From the NCBI RefSeq assembly GCF_000176175.1, contig NZ_ACZP01000014.1, positions 248,001 to 312,000 of the forward strand: a stretch of 64,000 nucleotides of DNA. The letters run 5' to 3'. The notes beneath the pieces are model-generated. The model saw only the letters and a program-made list of their open reading frames with translations, searched no databases and was not told the origin of the DNA. This DNA comes from Vibrio furnissii CIP 102972. GTDB lineage: Bacteria > Pseudomonadota > Gammaproteobacteria > Enterobacterales > Vibrionaceae. Shown piece after piece: positions 24,987-34,544 of this stretch (positions within the stretch are counted from its first letter, which is position 1; each line of letters opens with the position of its first letter). Both the position numbers and the translations under genes were made by a program.

Positions 24987-26507
24987 ATGGCAAATCAGGC
25001 ACTCACAAGGCTGGCCATATTCCTCGCCGCTTTTATCATCACTTTAGGTCTTATCGAAGTGACGGCTTACTCTGTTCAGAAAGATGAACAAATCCGCTTC
25101 GCCCACGAAGTATTGCACGAAGCCGAAGACGCCTCCGAACAAATCACGGATGCGCTCACCGTCACCAATACCATCGCTGAACCCAGTTGTGATACCGCCA
25201 CCATGACGGTGATTCGCCAGTTGGTTCACGAAAATTCTGAAATCTACGACATCGGCTTCATGAACGACGAGTCCGTGCTATGTACTGCGAATTGGGGGCG
25301 ATTTCCCCCCGTCGATATCGGCCACAAATTCCAAACCGCATTCAAAGGCTATCGTTTTTACAAGCAAGTCGAACATCTGTTTCCCGTCGACGACAAGTAT
25401 GATTTAACTCGCTTGAACCACTTCGTCACCTTGACGATTCCCGATCAGTATCAGCACTTGATGCAGCGCATGCCCAAGTTTCGTTTCAGCGTTGAATCGG
25501 CCACACATGAACACATTTTCACTCAGTACACGCCCGGCTCTCACTACGGAAACGACTTCCCTGCCCTTCGCATTGACACCGAAACCTGCAGTGACAAATT
25601 CAATTATTGTGTCCATACCGCCAATACCAAAGCAGGATTAGCGAATTACTCGCTCGATATGCTGCTGATTTGTATCGCGCTCGCGCTGCTGTTCAGTTTG
25701 CTGCTCGCCTACTTTTTCTGGACATTCATGGGCCGTCGCCACTCCATGGAGCAGCGCTTTCGGGAAGCATTGTCGCAGAAAAAATTGTACATGGAGTACC
25801 AGCCGATTGTGGTGGCGCGCGATCAGCGCATTAAGGCCGTCGAAAGTTTGGTGCGTTGGGAAGACAGCCAATATGGCCGCGTGTCGCCAGAACTCTTTAT
25901 TGGCATTGCTGAAAAATTGTCGCTGTACCCACAATTGGCCTACTTCATCGTTGAGCGCTCCATCAGTGAAATGGCGCCCATCATGCGAGAACATCCCGAT
26001 TTAGCGCTCGGCATCAACATCACTGCGTTCGAACTTCAAGACCCGCACTTTCTGCCGTATCTTGACAAACTGACCACCGAATATGGGATTCCAAACGCCA
26101 AGATTAAGATAGAAATTACCGAACGAATCGACCTTCCGCTACTCGAATTGGCCGACTTCTCGCGAGATGCAAAAGCGATGGGATTCGTGGTGGTGCTGGA
26201 TGATTTTGGCACCGGCGTAGCGAACTTGGTGTGGTTGACGGAAATGGACTTCGACTACATCAAAGTTGACCGCGTGTTTGTGAATGCGCTCAACTACGAC
26301 ATCAAACGCAACATCGTGCGCCCGGTGATGGAACTCCTCACCAACCTCAACAAACAAGTCATTTTCGAAGGGGTTGAAACGGAACATGAGTTCAACATCA
26401 TCAAAGACAACTACCCCGACGCCTCAATTCAGGGGTGGTACTTCTATAAGTCACTGCCGTCTGGTGAACTTCGTGACGTGCTCAATGCGCGCAAACCTCG
26501 CGGCTAG
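24987..26507 (+). CDS. membrane c-di-GMP phosphodiesterase, CSS-EAL type
   Basis: Protein of 506 residues. An N-terminal membrane helix (about 7-28), a periplasmic region with paired cysteines (PSCDT, SVLCTANWG, and TETCSDKFNYC) and a second helix near 225-248 make the CSS-motif redox sensor; the EAL domain follows from about 265. The catalytic set is visible: ESLVRW (EAL variant), GINIT, KIEITERID, VVLDDFGTG, YIKVDR, FEGVETE and QGWYFYK. It should hydrolyse c-di-GMP; in E. coli PdeC-type enzymes the state of the periplasmic disulfide controls activity. No GGDEF domain is present. The last codons lie in a 17-base tandem duplication. Confidence 0.92.
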   Translation: MANQALTRLAIFLAAFIITLGLIEVTAYSVQKDEQIRFAHEVLHEAEDASEQITDALTVTNTIAEPSCDTATMTVIRQLVHENSEIYDIGFMNDESVLCTANWGRFPPVDIGHKFQTAFKGYRFYKQVEHLFPVDDKYDLTRLNHFVTLTIPDQYQHLMQRMPKFRFSVESATHEHIFTQYTPGSHYGNDFPALRIDTETCSDKFNYCVHTANTKAGLANYSLDMLLICIALALLFSLLLAYFFWTFMGRRHSMEQRFREALSQKKLYMEYQPIVVARDQRIKAVESLVRWEDSQYGRVSPELFIGIAEKLSLYPQLAYFIVERSISEMAPIMREHPDLALGINITAFELQDPHFLPYLDKLTTEYGIPNAKIKIEITERIDLPLLELADFSRDAKAMGFVVVLDDFGTGVANLVWLTEMDFDYIKVDRVFVNALNYDIKRNIVRPVMELLTNLNKQVIFEGVETEHEFNIIKDNYPDASIQGWYFYKSLPSGELRDVLNARKPRG

Positions 26508-26524
26508 GCAAACCTCGCAGCTAG
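26491..26524 (+). repeat. 17-bp tandem duplication spanning the EAL gene stop
   Basis: GCAAACCTCGCGGCTAG (26491-26507) is followed directly by the same 17 bases with one change (26508-26524). The TAG stop ends the first copy. Confidence 0.8.
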
Positions 26525-26610
26525 CCACGCATCGTGAGTGCAAAAGAGCGAGCACAACCAGCGCCAGGTGATGAAGAATGAGCTGCGCCCATCAAGGACG
26601 AATGAATCAG

Positions 26611-27309
26611 CTATAAAGCGACGGCGCCAAGGTTTTGCATTTGACGCAATACCCAGTTCACACGCTGCTGCACATACTGCGTCATCGGGTACGGTTGAAT
26701 TCGGTACGGATTGGGTAAAACCACGGCCAGTTGCGCCGCTTGGTAACGCGTTAAATGCGCCGCCGACACGCCAAAGTAGTGTTCACTGGCTGCTTGAATG
26801 CCATAAATCCCCGGTCCGAATTCCACCACATTGAGGTACATCTCCATGATGCGCGCTTTGCCCCAAATCAGTTCCAATAACAGTGAAATGTACAGCTCAT
26901 AGGCTTTGCGCACATAGGTGTGGCTTGGGAACAAAAACACATTTTTCGCAGTTTGTTGGGTGATGGTACTCGCCCCGCGATCGGGGCCGTTCTCACCTCG
27001 ATTTTTGATTACCGACGCTAACGCATGGGTGTCGATGCCCCAATGCTCTGGAAAACGTTGATCTTCAGACGCCATCACCGCCAAAGGCAACAGCGGCGAT
27101 GCTGAGGCCAAGGGAATCCATTGATGTTGTGTGTGTGACGGATAGCCTTGCGGTGGAAACAGCATGCGCGACACCTGCCAGCCCCAAAAGGGCGGGTTCA
27201 CGAATTTCAGCACCATCACCAGCACCACCGGCACGCCCAATGTTAGGACGATGGCGGTCATCAACAATCGTTTCATCCGACGTCGAATTCTTCGAATCAA
27301 CACATTCAC
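26611..27309 (-). CDS. mtgA: monofunctional biosynthetic peptidoglycan transglycosylase
   Basis: Protein of 232 residues with one N-terminal membrane helix (about 14-36) and a GT51 glycosyltransferase domain. ASEDQRFPEHWGID carries the catalytic glutamate, followed by DRGASTITQQTAKN, and MEMYLNVVEFGPGIYG near the middle. No transpeptidase domain follows, which separates it from class A penicillin-binding proteins. It polymerises lipid II glycan strands at the inner membrane. The apparent start is a GTG at 27309 with AAGG upstream; an ATG at residue 12 is an alternative. Confidence 0.95.
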   Translation of the reverse strand: MNVLIRRIRRRMKRLLMTAIVLTLGVPVVLVMVLKFVNPPFWGWQVSRMLFPPQGYPSHTQHQWIPLASASPLLPLAVMASEDQRFPEHWGIDTHALASVIKNRGENGPDRGASTITQQTAKNVFLFPSHTYVRKAYELYISLLLELIWGKARIMEMYLNVVEFGPGIYGIQAASEHYFGVSAAHLTRYQAAQLAVVLPNPYRIQPYPMTQYVQQRVNWVLRQMQNLGAVAL

Positions 27310-27488
27310 CTTTTGCCTTTTCCTCGCCGTTCACCGACGTTGAAGCACGACTCAAAAGCGCTCAGTTAATACCATCTCGCGCAATCAGTTGTCCGTTGTA
27401 TGTAAAAGTGGTGACAAATTTACCGACTCAATAACATCAAGACACATTGCAATCAGCCGAGCAAACACAAGCAAACATCGCTGCAGCG

Positions 27489-27992
27489 TTAACGCGCAGC
27501 GCCTGAACGTCGCTGTGGCTCCGCTTGATGCAAGTACCGCGTGAACGTATCGCGTGGGCGCTCAAGCCCGTTTTCGGCCAGCACCCGCGATGCCATACCA
27601 CGATGATTGCTGCCATGAGTCAACAAATGCAACAAGATCTCTTCCACACTCAATTGGCCAGAATCGCCATCCACAAAGGTAAAGGTCACGACACGTTGCA
27701 ACGCTTCTGCACTCGCGGTTTGCGCAAACGTCTCCAACCATGAATCGTGGACGTCCATGGTTTGGCGCAGTTCGGCAATGGTCGGGGTTTCGGGGGTGTT
27801 GTCGGCGCGGTGTTGCTCCGGCTCGCCCTGAATGCGGCTGATGAACAAGCTATCCACCACCGTTGTATGATTTAAAATACGCACAAAAAACGTTGCGTCG
27901 TGCTCAGGCAATTGAGAAAACTGCTGCTCCCCCAACGCCAACAACTCACGGTTCGCCCACTTCTTATATTGAAACGCTTTGCCAAACTGCAT
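27489..27992 (-). CDS. DinB/YfiT-like putative metal-dependent protein
   Basis: Protein of 167 residues with a predicted four-helix bundle. Conserved histidines typical of the DinB metal site are seen in ILNHTTVVDSLF near residue 42 and in LLTHGSNHRGM near 128-138. Family members include thiol transferases, but no function can be assigned here. The second of two adjacent ATGs (27992) is chosen because AAGGA is then six bases away. It stands alone, with no operon partner. Confidence 0.85.
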   Translation of the reverse strand: MQFGKAFQYKKWANRELLALGEQQFSQLPEHDATFFVRILNHTTVVDSLFISRIQGEPEQHRADNTPETPTIAELRQTMDVHDSWLETFAQTASAEALQRVVTFTFVDGDSGQLSVEEILLHLLTHGSNHRGMASRVLAENGLERPRDTFTRYLHQAEPQRRSGAAR

Positions 27993-28295
27993 CATTTATC
28001 CTTATCGGTTGTCTTTTCCATCGCCCTCACGGCTTCATTGATTGGGCGGAATGCTCACAGCCAATCAACCGACAAACACGTTACTCGGATTCCTCACGGA
28101 CGTCGATAGGGAATAAACCCCGAAGCCGTCATTGTTCAGATGGGATTAAGTCGATAAGTGTACAAAGCGGGTTTGCAAAGCGGGGTGTCGCGGGATGAAC
28201 CATAAGCATGGCTGAAACACAGATGGGGTTGAAGTGTGACGTCAGCGGAAAAGCGCAACGCGCCCTTCCGCGAACGAAATGACCTGCGTATGAGT
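27993..28295. other. gap between DinB and DUF1090 genes
   Basis: About 300 bases with no recognised gene. The only structure noticed is an 8-base inverted repeat (28038-28045 with 28061-28068, 15-base loop). Confidence 0.5.
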
Positions 28296-28679
28296 TTACT
28301 TGAGCAGTTCAGCTTTCGCTTCTTCAAGCTCGGCTTTGGCTTCTTCTAGTTTTTGCATTCTTTTCTTGATCTTATCTTGCTTGCCGGATGCTTGAGCATC
28401 TTTCAGATCTTGAATTCGCTCTTCAACTTCTCGTTCTTGCTTTTGCACCTTCGCTTGTCGATCGCGGAGCAATCCTTCGTCGGTACAGTGTTGACGAACT
28501 TGGCTGAGCGCTTCTTCCAATCCTTCCAATTTACGTTGATTATCGTACTTTTTGGCTGACTCGATTTGCTCCAAAATGGCGTGTTCTTTAGCAGCGCACC
28601 CTTTTAAAGCGCCATCAGCCAATGCATGCGACAGTGGCAATAACGCCAACAAACCAACACAAAGCGACTTTTTAATCAT
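28296..28679 (-). CDS. yqjC: DUF1090 periplasmic coiled-coil protein
   Basis: Protein of 127 residues. A signal peptide covers about residues 1-21 (ending ALA), followed by GCAAKEHAILEQIESAKKYDN near 27-48 and a long, charged, continuous helix with repeated EEAKAEL heptads at the C terminus. This matches the DUF1090/YqjC family of unknown function. The two cysteines (in GCAAK and QHCTDE) could form a disulfide. It stands alone; the gene ends close to the TAA/TTA-proximal repeats of its own heptads, with no terminator recognised. Confidence 0.85.
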   Translation of the reverse strand: MIKKSLCVGLLALLPLSHALADGALKGCAAKEHAILEQIESAKKYDNQRKLEGLEEALSQVRQHCTDEGLLRDRQAKVQKQEREVEERIQDLKDAQASGKQDKIKKRMQKLEEAKAELEEAKAELLK

Positions 28680-29159
28680 ACAACCACCTTTTATTTATGA
28701 AGGAGTGAGTATGCCATAGGTACGAGAGTTGAAAGTCCACACTTTGCAAAACTTCCCTTACAAATTGCTCACAGAAGGATTCATTTTGCAGGTATTTCTA
28801 TCGACCATGTCACCAATAAACAGGCAACGCAACAATGAAAGCACGCGCAAGCCAAAGTGGTAAGCCGTCGCACGATTTGAATCGATGATTGGAAGTCACT
28901 TAAGAGTCAATGGCAGAGAGCATTGAGGTCTCAGAATAAACAGATGACTTCATGATTGGTCATCCGTTTATTCTGACCGTTAGCGATCACTGGTTCATAC
29001 CACAACGTTCGGTTCTGATTGCGCGTGGATTTTTATATTTTGCATCAGTGTATGGTTCACATCACTGTCGCTGTCAGAAGCGTGGGAACTCAGTCGATCG
29101 TAGGGGTAGCGGTTCTAAGCAGGAAAGCTTTGAATGCACTTAATGTGGATGAGATAAAA
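28680..29159. other. 480-base gap with a long inverted repeat
   Basis: No convincing gene. The main structure is an inverted repeat at 28932-28975. A 63-codon plus-strand frame (28952-29143) starts in its loop, has no ribosome site and resembles nothing known. Confidence 0.5.
28932..28975. repeat. 17-base-arm inverted repeat
   Basis: Arms 28932-28948 and 28959-28975 pair at 16 of 17 positions around a 10-base loop. No T run follows, so it is unlike an intrinsic terminator; it may be a remnant of a small mobile element or an RNA stem. Confidence 0.7.
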
Positions 29160-29375
29160 TTATTTTGAGTTGTTAATGTAGCGCTCAGCACTCGCAAATA
29201 GCTTATTACATAGCTTTTCCTGAGCAACATATTCTGCTGAACCTTTGGTCATCGACTCAAGAACTTCTTTCGCATCTTGGTACTCTTTGACCATGACAGC
29301 AAATCGTTCTTCAAAGTTATTTTTCTGCATTTTGCTGCTCGATTTCTTGCTCGATTTTCTTACAGGCTTTCTCAT
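29160..29375 (-). CDS. small basic hypothetical protein
   Basis: Protein of 71 residues, not recognised. The first 15 residues are rich in Lys, Arg and Ser; the rest is a charged helical region with VKEYQDAKEVLESMT and a C-terminal AERYINN. An internal ATG at residue 16 is a possible alternative start. Weak AAGAAA ribosome site. No signal peptide or membrane segment. It stands alone on the minus strand downstream of the cold-shock gene. Confidence 0.5.
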   Translation of the reverse strand: MRKPVRKSSKKSSSKMQKNNFEERFAVMVKEYQDAKEVLESMTKGSAEYVAQEKLCNKLFASAERYINNSK

Positions 29376-29623
29376 ATCGTTTCTTACCTTATCTTAACCA
29401 AAATGGTATCTGCTCGTTCTAATCGATGAGCGTCAGTGCTTTCGTATGTGATGCAGATGAATTAGAACGCTCATTGGCACTTGAATTCATCACCAAGGTG
29501 CATGGCCGGTTGGATGCCGAACGATGAAGTGATTGATCATGGCGTCGTTTCCGTTCACGCAGAACAGAACCCCATCGATCATTCGATTGGCGTTTCGAGT
29601 ATGGGAGTGGTGATGATATAAAG

Positions 29624-29656
29624 AAAAAAGATCCCTTCTGTTGAAGGGATCTTTTT
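29624..29656. terminator. terminator of the cold-shock gene
   Basis: Thirteen-base perfect arms (29625-29637, 29644-29656) begin with A runs and end with T runs, so it can work on both strands. Confidence 0.9.
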
Positions 29657-29665
29657 ATAGAATTC

Positions 29666-29878
29666 TTAGATTACAGTAACGTTGCCAGCTTGTGGGCCTT
29701 TGTTACCTTGTTCTACATTAAAAGAAACCTTTTGGCCTTCAGCTAATGTTTTGAAGCCTTCGCTGGCAATTGAACGGAAGTGAACGAACAGGTCAGCGCC
29801 GCCGTTGTCAGGAGTGATAAAACCAAAACCTTTAGTTTCGTTGAACCATTTTACTGTGCCAGTTGCTTGATTTGACAT
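29666..29878 (-). CDS. CspA-family cold-shock protein
   Basis: Protein of 70 residues forming one cold-shock domain. The RNA-binding motifs KGFGFI (RNP1) and LFVHF (RNP2) are intact, with [11 protein letters not shown] and [10 protein letters not shown] as in Vibrio CspV-like proteins. It binds single-stranded nucleic acids as an RNA chaperone. A strong terminator follows. Just upstream lies a same-strand frame that could be either a small membrane protein or a long 5' leader such as cold-shock genes often have. Confidence 0.95.
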   Translation of the reverse strand: MSNQATGTVKWFNETKGFGFITPDNGGADLFVHFRSIASEGFKTLAEGQKVSFNVEQGNKGPQAGNVTVI

Positions 29879-29880
29879 AT

Positions 29881-30075
29881 CTATCTCATTGTGTTGATTG
29901 AATTAAAAGGTAAGCTACTAAATAAGGAATGAAGAAAAAGTATCGCAGGATAGATTGACCGACTTTCATCGGAAAACCTAAGAAGATCTTGAACTAAACA
30001 TACTATCTTATAGCCCACCATTAGAGCTGCGAATACTATACACGAAACACACAGAATAGATACGCATTTCTTCAT
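29881..30075 (-). CDS. possible small membrane protein upstream of the cold-shock gene
   Basis: A 64-codon frame from ATG 30075 to TAG 29881, ending two bases before the cold-shock start. Residues about 3-27 are a good membrane helix with three cysteines. The ribosome site is poor. The region could instead be the untranslated leader of the cold-shock mRNA, so this call is tentative. Confidence 0.3.
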   Translation of the reverse strand: MKKCVSILCVSCIVFAALMVGYKIVCLVQDLLRFSDESRSIYPAILFLHSLFSSLPFNSINTMR

Positions 30076-30125
30076 TAATTTTTTCTTACCATCGACCAAG
30101 CTGTGTCAGGTCATTATTGAAAGCA

Positions 30126-30155
30126 AACAAAAAGCGCCCCAATCGGAGCGCTTTC
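30126..30155 (-). terminator. terminator of tdh
   Basis: Hairpin with arms AAAGCGC (30132-30138) and GCGCTTT (30149-30155), followed on the minus strand by TTTTTG. Confidence 0.75.
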
Positions 30156-30168
30156 TTATTTGAATGGG

Positions 30169-31200
30169 TTATTCCCAATCCAGAATCACTTTACCGGAAG
30201 CGCCGCTGCGCATCGCGTCGAAGCCTTTTTGGAAGTCATCCACTTTGAAATGGTGCGTGATGATTGGCGTTAGATCTAGGCCAGATTGAATCAGGCTTGC
30301 CATCTTGTACCAAGTCTCAAACATTTCGCGGCCGTAGATGCCTTTGATCACCAAGCCTTTGAAAATCACTTGGTTCCAGTCGATCGCCATGTCTGATGGT
30401 GGAATCCCCAACAGGGCGATACGACCACCGTGGTTCATGGTTTTTAGCATGGAACTGAACGCGCTTGGTACGCCAGACATTTCCAGACCAACGTCGAAAC
30501 CTTCGGTCATGCCCAGCTCAGCCATCACGTCTTCCAGCTTTTGCTCAGCAACGTTCACTGCGCGGGTGACGCCCATTTTACGCGCCAGATCCAAACGGTA
30601 TTCGTTCACATCGGTGATCACCACATGACGTGCGCCCACGTGTTTTGCAACCGCTGCCGCCATAATGCCAATTGGGCCTGCGCCCGTGATCAGCACGTCT
30701 TCACCCACCAGGTCAAACGACAGTGCCGTGTGCACAGCGTTGCCGAACGGGTCGAAGATGGATGCGAGATCGTCTGAGATGCCTTCTGGGATCTTGAACG
30801 CGTTGAATGCTGGAATCACCAAGTACTCAGCAAATGCGCCAGTGCGGTTCACGCCGACACCAATGGTGTTGCGGCACAAATGCGTGCGGCCACCACGGCA
30901 GTTACGGCAGTGACCACACGTGATGTGGCCTTCGCCAGAAACACGGTCGCCGATGCTGAAACCGCGAACTTCCTGACCAATCGCAACCACTTCACCCACA
31001 TATTCATGGCCGACCACCATCGGGACTGGAATGGTTTTTTGTGACCAGTCGTCCCAGTTGTAGATGTGGACGTCTGTACCGCAGATCGCGGTTTTCTTAA
31101 TCTTGATCAGCAGATCGTTGTGGCCCATTTCGGGTTTATCCACTTCGGTCATCCAGATGCCTTGTTCAGGCTTTAGCTTCGAGAGCGCTTTGATTTTCAT
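30169..31200 (-). CDS. tdh: L-threonine 3-dehydrogenase
   Basis: Protein of 343 residues of the zinc medium-chain dehydrogenase family. [16 protein letters not shown] has the catalytic cysteine, GHEYVGEV the histidine, and [19 protein letters not shown] the structural zinc cysteines; [20 protein letters not shown] is the NAD site. It oxidises threonine to 2-amino-3-ketobutyrate, which the upstream gene product, Kbl, cleaves. The ATG at 31200 with GGGTGA upstream gives the family N terminus MKIKALSKL; an in-frame TTG three codons earlier is rejected. A terminator follows. Confidence 0.97.
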   Translation of the reverse strand: MKIKALSKLKPEQGIWMTEVDKPEMGHNDLLIKIKKTAICGTDVHIYNWDDWSQKTIPVPMVVGHEYVGEVVAIGQEVRGFSIGDRVSGEGHITCGHCRNCRGGRTHLCRNTIGVGVNRTGAFAEYLVIPAFNAFKIPEGISDDLASIFDPFGNAVHTALSFDLVGEDVLITGAGPIGIMAAAVAKHVGARHVVITDVNEYRLDLARKMGVTRAVNVAEQKLEDVMAELGMTEGFDVGLEMSGVPSAFSSMLKTMNHGGRIALLGIPPSDMAIDWNQVIFKGLVIKGIYGREMFETWYKMASLIQSGLDLTPIITHHFKVDDFQKGFDAMRSGASGKVILDWE

Positions 31201-31279
31201 ACTATTCACCCAATATTGCCCCGCTCAGTGCGAGGCAAAAAATTCCCTATTCTTCGTTATCACTAATGGCCGTGAAAAC

Positions 31280-32473
31280 TTAGATGATGCCCATGTCTTG
31301 ACCGACTTCGATAAAGGCATCAATCGCTTTATCCAGTTGCTCGCGCGTGTGCGCTGCAGACATCTGAGTACGGATACGAGCCTGACCTTTTGGTACCACT
31401 GGGAACGAGAAGCCAATCACGTAGATGCCTTTTGCCAGAGCGCGCTCAGCAAATTCCGCTGCAACTTTTGCATCACCTAGCATGATTGGGATGATCGCGT
31501 GGTCAGCACCCGCCATGGTAAAGCCCGCATTCGTCATGCGCGCGCGGAAGTGCGCCGCGTTGTCCCACAAGTGTTTACGCAGATCGCCGCTTTCTTGCAG
31601 CAGATCCAGCACGCGAATCGATGCAGACACAATCGCCGGCGCCACAGAGTTCGAGAACAGGTATGGACGAGAGCGCTGACGCAGCCAGTCGATCACTTCT
31701 TTCTTACCTGAGGTGTAACCGCCTGAAGCGCCGCCCATGGCTTTGCCCAGCGTCCCGGTAATGATGTCGATGCGGTCAATCACATTGTGGTATTCGTGCG
31801 TACCACGACCGTTTTCGCCCATAAAGCCAACCGCGTGAGAGTCATCAACCATCACCAGCGCGTTGTATTTGTCTGCCAGATCACAGATAGCCGGTAGGTT
31901 TGCGACCACGCCATCCATTGAGAAGACTCCGTCGGTCACGATCAACTTGTGACGCGCGCCTGCAGCATCAGCGGCAATCAGCTGCTCTTCCAGCTCTTGC
32001 ATGTTGTTGTTGCTGTAACGAAAACGCATCGCTTTACACAGGCGAACACCGTCGATGATCGACGCATGGTTCAGCGCGTCAGAAATGATGGCGTCTTCTT
32101 TGTCTAGCAGCGTTTCGAACAGGCCAGCATTGGCATCGAAACAGGAGGTGTAAAGAATGGTGTCTTCTTTGCCCAAGAATTCAGACAGCTTCTGCTCTAG
32201 GGTTTTGTGCGTGTCTTGTGTGCCGCAAATGAAACGCACAGACGCCATACCAAAACCGTGAGAGTCCATACCCGCTTTCGCCGCTTCAATCAGCGATGGG
32301 TGGTTTGCTAGGCCCAAGTAGTTGTTGGCACAGAAGTTCAGGACTTCTTCGCCAGACGCGATGTGCACCGCCGCTTGCTGCTGAGAGGTGATCACTCGTT
32401 CGGCTTTGTAAAGACCCTCAGCTTTCACTTCCTCAAGCTGATCGCGAATCTGTTGGTAAAAAGCAGAAGACAT
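31280..32473 (-). CDS. kbl: glycine C-acetyltransferase (2-amino-3-ketobutyrate CoA ligase)
   Basis: Protein of 397 residues of the PLP-dependent alpha-oxoamine synthase family. [14 protein letters not shown], the [10 protein letters not shown] segment, [18 protein letters not shown], and [14 protein letters not shown] with the PLP lysine are diagnostic. It splits 2-amino-3-ketobutyrate with CoA into glycine and acetyl-CoA. The ORF is open further upstream, but ATG 32473 has an AAGGAAAA site and the MSSAFYQQI start seen in homologues. It is 79 bases upstream of tdh and probably co-transcribed with it for threonine degradation. Confidence 0.97.
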   Translation of the reverse strand: MSSAFYQQIRDQLEEVKAEGLYKAERVITSQQQAAVHIASGEEVLNFCANNYLGLANHPSLIEAAKAGMDSHGFGMASVRFICGTQDTHKTLEQKLSEFLGKEDTILYTSCFDANAGLFETLLDKEDAIISDALNHASIIDGVRLCKAMRFRYSNNNMQELEEQLIAADAAGARHKLIVTDGVFSMDGVVANLPAICDLADKYNALVMVDDSHAVGFMGENGRGTHEYHNVIDRIDIITGTLGKAMGGASGGYTSGKKEVIDWLRQRSRPYLFSNSVAPAIVSASIRVLDLLQESGDLRKHLWDNAAHFRARMTNAGFTMAGADHAIIPIMLGDAKVAAEFAERALAKGIYVIGFSFPVVPKGQARIRTQMSAAHTREQLDKAIDAFIEVGQDMGII

Positions 32474-32677
32474 TGCATTTTCCTTCTTGTTTTTTCTTTG
32501 CCTTGCGGCATGTAGGGTCAGTGAACGGATCTTTTCGGTCGATCCATTTACACTGTAAAAATTCAACTCTTCTAAGTGTAATCCAAGCACCGAAAAGGGA
32601 TTATCCTGCTTTGCGGAAAAGCATTGGTGATTTGAAATCACAAATAAACTCTATTATTCCTCTATCGCCGAAAAAAG

Positions 32678-32708
32678 AGACAAAAAAAGCGCCTTATCAA
32701 AGGCGCTT
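32678..32708 (-). terminator. terminator of the aldehyde dehydrogenase gene
   Basis: Eight-base arms (32687-32694, 32701-32708) with a seven-T run on the minus strand. Confidence 0.88.
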
Positions 32709-32728
32709 GGGTTAGATTTTTAAACGAT

Positions 32729-34249
32729 TTAGAAGAAGCCGAGTGGATTCACATCGTAGCTCACCAACAGGTTTTTAGTGTTCTGGTAGTGATCCAGCAT
32801 CATTTTATGGGTTTCACGACCGATACCAGATTTCTTATAGCCGCCGAACGCCGCATGCGCCGGATAAGCGTGGTAACAGTTGATCCACACGCGACCCGCT
32901 TCGATGTTGCGTCCCATGCGATACGCGAGGTTAGTATCACGAGTCCACACCCCTGCGCCCAAGCCATATTCCGTGTCGTTGGCAATCGCCAGCGCTTCCG
33001 CTTCATCTTTAAAGGTGGTGATCGCAATGACCGGACCAAAGATCTCTTCTTGGAACACGCGCATCTTGTTGTGACCGGCCAGCATGGTTGGCTGAATGTA
33101 GTACCCTTGGCTGATGTCGCCCTGTTGATGCGCGACTTCACCGCCACACAACACTTGCGCCCCTTCCTGACGGCCAATTTCGAGGTAGCTCAGGATCTTA
33201 TCAAACTGCTCTTGCGATGCCTGCGCGCCCACTTGAGTATCGCTGTCTAACGGGTTTCCTTGTTTGATGGTTTTCGCGCGATCCACCAGCTTGGCGATGA
33301 ACTTGTCGTAAATCGATTCGTGGATCAACACACGCGACGGACAAGTACACACTTCGCCCTGATTGAAGAAGGCCAGTAACGTCCCTTCCAGACATTTTTC
33401 CAGATACGCATCTTCGTGATCGAACACATCGGCGAAGTAGATATTCGGTGATTTACCGCCCAGCTCCACCGTCGATGGAATCAAGCTCTCGGCTGCGCAT
33501 TTCAGAATGTGGTGTCCGACATCGGTTGAACCGGTAAACGCCAGTTTGGCGATGCGATTACTGGTCGCCAGCGCCTGCCCCGCTTCTGCGCCATAACCGT
33601 TCACCACGTTCACCACGCCCGGGGGCAGCAGATCACCAATGGTTTCCATCAGCACCAGAATCGACGTCGGCGTTTGTTCTGCCGGTTTGAGCACCACACA
33701 ACACCCGGCGGCAATCGCCGGTGCGAGTTTCCACGCCGCCATCAGCATCGGGAAGTTCCATGGAATGATCTGCCCGACCACACCAATCGGCTCTGGGAAG
33801 TGATACGCAGCGGTGTTGGCATCAATTTCTGCCGCACTGCCTTCTTGAGCGCGAATACAGCCGGCAAAATAACGGAAGTGATCGACCACCAAAGGCAAGT
33901 CTGCCGCGAGCGTCTCACGAATCGGTTTGCCGTTTTCCCACGTTTCAACAAAAGCCAGTGTCTCGAGATTCGCTTCCACGCGATCGGCGATTTTGAGCAG
34001 AATATTGGCGCGCTCAGCCACGCTAGTTTTGCCCCACTGCGCGCGCACTTCGTGCGCTGCATCAAGCGCTAAGTTAATGTCTTCGGCACTGGAGCGCGCC
34101 ACTTGGCAGTAGGCCTGCCCGTTCACCGGTGACACGTTATCAAAGTACTCACCATTGACCGGTTTCACCCATTGGCCACCAATGTAGTTATCGTAATGGC
34201 TCTTGAAGTTGAAAATCGCATTGCTGGTTCCTGGTTGCGCATAAATCAT
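32729..34249 (-). CDS. NAD(P)-dependent aldehyde dehydrogenase (AldB/ExaC type)
   Basis: Protein of 506 residues of the ALDH superfamily. [37 protein letters not shown] with the catalytic Glu, and [12 protein letters not shown] with the catalytic Cys are intact; the last part [12 protein letters not shown] is typical. Overall it looks most like acetaldehyde dehydrogenases of the AldB/ExaC group. AAGGATCG precedes the ATG. A sigma54 promoter sits about 125 bases upstream, and the divergent gene encodes a sigma54 activator, so the gene is probably induced by an aldehyde or alcohol through that regulator (inference). Confidence 0.92.
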   Translation of the reverse strand: MIYAQPGTSNAIFNFKSHYDNYIGGQWVKPVNGEYFDNVSPVNGQAYCQVARSSAEDINLALDAAHEVRAQWGKTSVAERANILLKIADRVEANLETLAFVETWENGKPIRETLAADLPLVVDHFRYFAGCIRAQEGSAAEIDANTAAYHFPEPIGVVGQIIPWNFPMLMAAWKLAPAIAAGCCVVLKPAEQTPTSILVLMETIGDLLPPGVVNVVNGYGAEAGQALATSNRIAKLAFTGSTDVGHHILKCAAESLIPSTVELGGKSPNIYFADVFDHEDAYLEKCLEGTLLAFFNQGEVCTCPSRVLIHESIYDKFIAKLVDRAKTIKQGNPLDSDTQVGAQASQEQFDKILSYLEIGRQEGAQVLCGGEVAHQQGDISQGYYIQPTMLAGHNKMRVFQEEIFGPVIAITTFKDEAEALAIANDTEYGLGAGVWTRDTNLAYRMGRNIEAGRVWINCYHAYPAHAAFGGYKKSGIGRETHKMMLDHYQNTKNLLVSYDVNPLGFF

Positions 34250-34374
34250 CGTTCGATCCTTCTCACTTTCTCATTCACGTTAGGTTGTTGTTCGGGTGTC
34301 GCGTTTTCCTTTTCATTCCGCCCTTTAGGGAAGTGTTTAAAACAGACAAACGGCGCACCTTCTTCACTTCGTAA

Positions 34375-34390
34375 CGCAAATCACACGCCA
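34375..34390 (-). promoter_or_regulatory. sigma54 (-24/-12) promoter of the aldehyde dehydrogenase gene
   Basis: On the minus strand TGGCGTGTGATTTGCG fits the TGGCACG-N4-TTGCW pattern with exact spacing between the GG and GC elements. Confidence 0.75.
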
Positions 34391-34492
34391 AGATGCGAAT
34401 TCTTGTTGTTAATAAAATGTAAAACTATGATTAACAAAATGATTAAAAGATCAGTACTGAAATGGAATCGCTGTTCGGGAACTGCCACCCGA

Positions 34493-34540
34493 TGTTCCAG
34501 TGTCCCAAAATGACACACAGCCACTGTGACAACATGGAAC
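34493..34540. promoter_or_regulatory. putative activator-binding inverted repeats
   Basis: TGTTCC at 34493-34498 mirrors GGAACA at 34536-34541, and TGTCCCAAAATGACA (34501-34515) is a second dyad. They lie about 110-160 bases upstream of the -24/-12 promoter, where sigma54 enhancer sites are expected. Confidence 0.5.
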
Positions 34541-34544
34541 AGTT

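Noticed and set aside
28952..29143. 63-codon plus-strand frame
   Set aside because: Starts in the loop of an inverted repeat, no ribosome site and no similarity recognised.
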